Assembly: GCA_002490635.1 (NCBI GenBank)
Contig: DKUJ01000047.1
Coordinates: forward strand, 1-8,253
From: Porphyromonadaceae bacterium UBA7207
GTDB lineage: Bacteria > Bacteroidota > Bacteroidia > Bacteroidales > Muribaculaceae
DNA length: 8,253 bases
Direction: 5' to 3'
Of the stretch, positions 6,649 to 8,253 are shown piece by piece. Positions within the stretch are counted from its first letter, which is position 1; every line of letters starts with the position of its first letter. The notes under the pieces were generated by a model, which was not told the DNA's origin, ran no database searches, and was given only the letters and a program-made list of their open reading frames with translations. The position numbers and the translations under genes were made by a program.

Positions 6649-7485
6649 TTAATAATCCGTTTCGATTAGGTCCACGGTTTCACGTGGTGCGAAAAGGCGT
6701 CCGGCGGCATCGCTGCCGTCTTCGTTTTTAACGACGACCATATCGCCTGCGACCTGGGCGTTGATCTTGCCCAAAGGATTGTCGAGGAAGCTTCGTTTGG
6801 ACTTCAGGAATTTTATACGTTCGGTTTTCTCATATTCATCGGCAAGATACACCGGACCGATTTCTCTGTCGGTCTGCTGGATACCGTCGGCCTCGAAACG
6901 GTACTGGCCTCCATCGCATGCAGCTTCCAGAATCAGTCCGGGCAGCCCGTCGAGTTTCCAAGGGCCGGCATTCAGCGGAATCTCCTGTGTGAACCATGCG
7001 GTCCAACGGCGGCCATGAAACATCGCGGTTGCCTGAATGCATTCATAGCCGAGGACCGTTTTTGTGGAATCGCCTATCTGCCAGTCCAATTCTGGCAACG
7101 TCTCTTCGTAACAGTATTTTTCGAGGCCGGCATTGTCGTAATATGCCACGCAGCCGGCATCGCGGCTCTTGACTACGTAATACGTGCCATCCCTTCGCGG
7201 CATGTCGTCAAGTTTACCGCCAAGATATGCGCTGCGTGTCATTTCCTGATATTTGGCTCTGCCTTCGGGCGTGGAGTTGAGCGAGTCGAGGTATTCTGTC
7301 ATCGGTGAAAAGAACTTTGACTCTCGGGCATTGGCAAGCAGCACGAAACTGTTTGTAAGGTCGTCGACGCCGTTGCGCATATTGGGTGTATGTGCCTTGT
7401 AGCTCACCATAAGTCCTTCCTGCGACTGCGCGATTGCGGCAGTCGACACAAGGCAAAAAAGTAGGATTGTGATTGTCTGTTTCAT
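6649..7485 (-). CDS. GLPGLI family protein
   Basis: The 278-residue product carries the family's signature: WFTQEIP (164-170), GPWKLDGLPGLILEA (174-188) and preceding strands with W-Q-I-G-D (135-139) and LGYECIQATA (145-154). A signal peptide (MKQTITILLFCLVSTAAIAQ, cleavage likely after AIA at 19 or Gln20) sends it to the periplasm. GLPGLI proteins are a Bacteroidetes family of unknown biochemical role, usually found beside outer-membrane barrel receptors. Here its ATG overlaps the receptor's TGA (ATGA, 7485-7482), so the two are likely translated from one message and work together. Length is typical for the family. The region after the GLPGLI motif (about 195-278) is less conserved and ends in ETDY with no tail motif. 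Confidence 0.92.
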   Translation of the reverse strand: MKQTITILLFCLVSTAAIAQSQEGLMVSYKAHTPNMRNGVDDLTNSFVLLANARESKFFSPMTEYLDSLNSTPEGRAKYQEMTRSAYLGGKLDDMPRRDGTYYVVKSRDAGCVAYYDNAGLEKYCYEETLPELDWQIGDSTKTVLGYECIQATAMFHGRRWTAWFTQEIPLNAGPWKLDGLPGLILEAACDGGQYRFEADGIQQTDREIGPVYLADEYEKTERIKFLKSKRSFLDNPLGKINAQVAGDMVVVKNEDGSDAAGRLFAPRETVDLIETDY

Positions 7486-8253
7486 TTTCTGAGTGTAACC
7501 GAAAGCAGGAACTGGCGTCCACGAAGCTGGCGCCTGCTCTCGAAGGATGACAGTTCTGAATATGCCGTGTAATTGTAGCTGCGCCGGTTGAGAATGTTGG
7601 TGAGGCTGGCGGCAAGCTCTATCCGTTTGTTGAGCCGGAACGATATCCCGGTGTCGAGCATCAGCACGTTCTTAAAATTGTGGGCGGTCAGCTCGTTGCG
7701 GTAATGCTCTGCGCTTACCGTCCACTGCCATTTGCGATGCGGGGTTATTATAATGCTAAGCTGGTTCCTCAGCGTCGAAAGCCACGATTCACCCAGCCCG
7801 TTCATGGCCAGCTGGCTGTCGGAGTAATTTATGCTGTAGTCGAAACCCAGCCACCACCATGGATTGCCGCTTATTTTCCCACCGATACTCCACACGGAAC
7901 TCACCGAACTGACAAACCGCGACCGCGCCGTCGGGTTGTCGTTACCGGAAAGAGACAGCAACTGCGATTCGTTGCGGGTGAACGATCCGTTGACATTGCA
8001 GCTGCCGCGCATAAAGTCAAGAGTCTTGCCGATGTTTCCCAGGGCCATCAGCATCCTGCTGTCGTTCCTGGCGTCGGCATAGCTGTAGACCACGTAGTCG
8101 CCGTAGAGCTGCTGTGCCATGGTGTAGGGAACATGAGTCCACGACTGCATAGCCATAGCGTTGGCAAACAGTCCGTGGCGAGTGTGTCTGTAGTTTATGC
8201 TGGCCGACACGTTCTGCGACGATGAATTGTAGAACTGCTCCGTTCCGGCTTTC
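7482..8253 (-). CDS. TonB-dependent-receptor-like outer-membrane beta-barrel, C-terminal part
   Basis: The reading frame is open to the window edge, so only the last 256 residues are seen and the start is missing; GTG 8210 is internal, since in-frame sequence upstream of it (KAGTEQFYNSSSQN) continues the barrel pattern. The strands alternate aromatic and polar residues (GNPWWWLGFDYSINYSDSQ, HRKWQWTVSAEHYRNEL). The closing part, LTNILNRRSYNYTAYSELSSF followed by LRGRQFLLSVTLRK, is typical of the last strands of the Bacteroidetes outer membrane beta-barrel (OMP_b-brl_3-like) receptors that carry an N-terminal carboxypeptidase-regulatory-like domain. That domain and the plug would lie beyond 8253. 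Its stop overlaps the start of the GLPGLI gene. The transported substrate cannot be inferred. Confidence 0.85.
   Translation of the reverse strand, partial: KAGTEQFYNSSSQNVSASINYRHTRHGLFANAMAMQSWTHVPYTMAQQLYGDYVVYSYADARNDSRMLMALGNIGKTLDFMRGSCNVNGSFTRNESQLLSLSGNDNPTARSRFVSSVSSVWSIGGKISGNPWWWLGFDYSINYSDSQLAMNGLGESWLSTLRNQLSIIITPHRKWQWTVSAEHYRNELTAHNFKNVLMLDTGISFRLNKRIELAASLTNILNRRSYNYTAYSELSSFESRRQLRGRQFLLSVTLRK

Noticed and set aside
7680..8225. A 181-codon plus-strand open frame opposite the barrel receptor.
   Set aside because: It is antisense to a convincing barrel C-terminus and has no recognisable features of its own.

Overview
The window looks like chromosomal DNA from a gut Bacteroidales bacterium, most likely the Muribaculaceae/Bacteroides side of the order. 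The evidence is a TAnnTTTG-type (Bacteroidetes) promoter, a GLPGLI-family protein coupled to an outer-membrane beta-barrel receptor, and a giant secreted protein ending in a YFNLQG...G-I-F-I-type tail typical of the group. Coding genes start without strong Shine-Dalgarno sites. The assignment rests on family recognition, not on a marker gene.

Layout from left to right. A plus-strand outer-membrane beta-barrel gene (59-598) lacks a signal peptide, has an in-frame TAA at 17-19, and may be a broken gene. It converges on and overlaps by 12 bases a minus-strand pair: an Eis-like GNAT acetyltransferase relative (587-1612), which lies 19 bases downstream of a type II NADH dehydrogenase (1632-2909). 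A perfect 17-bp inverted repeat (2984-3024) separates this pair from a 1126-residue secreted modular protein (3044-6424, minus) that has its own recognisable promoter at 6459-6488. A 224-base intergenic stretch follows. At the right end, again on the minus strand, a GLPGLI-family protein (6649-7485) overlaps by ATGA the end of a TonB-receptor-like outer-membrane barrel (7482 to the window edge).

How the parts fit. NDH-2 and the GNAT protein form a probable two-gene operon: membrane-peripheral NADH oxidation plus an acetyltransferase-like protein of unknown target. The barrel and GLPGLI pair form a cell-envelope unit of a recurring Bacteroidetes type. The large secreted protein is probably monocistronic and is the most unusual item. 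It can be read as four copies of a Trp-led beta-rich module (A) alternating with three fibronectin-like linkers (B), giving A-B-A-B-A-B-A plus a C-terminal tail, and its DNA is visibly more AT-rich than its flanks. I see no tRNA, rRNA, CRISPR array, transposase or phage gene, and no clearly new defence or mobile system.
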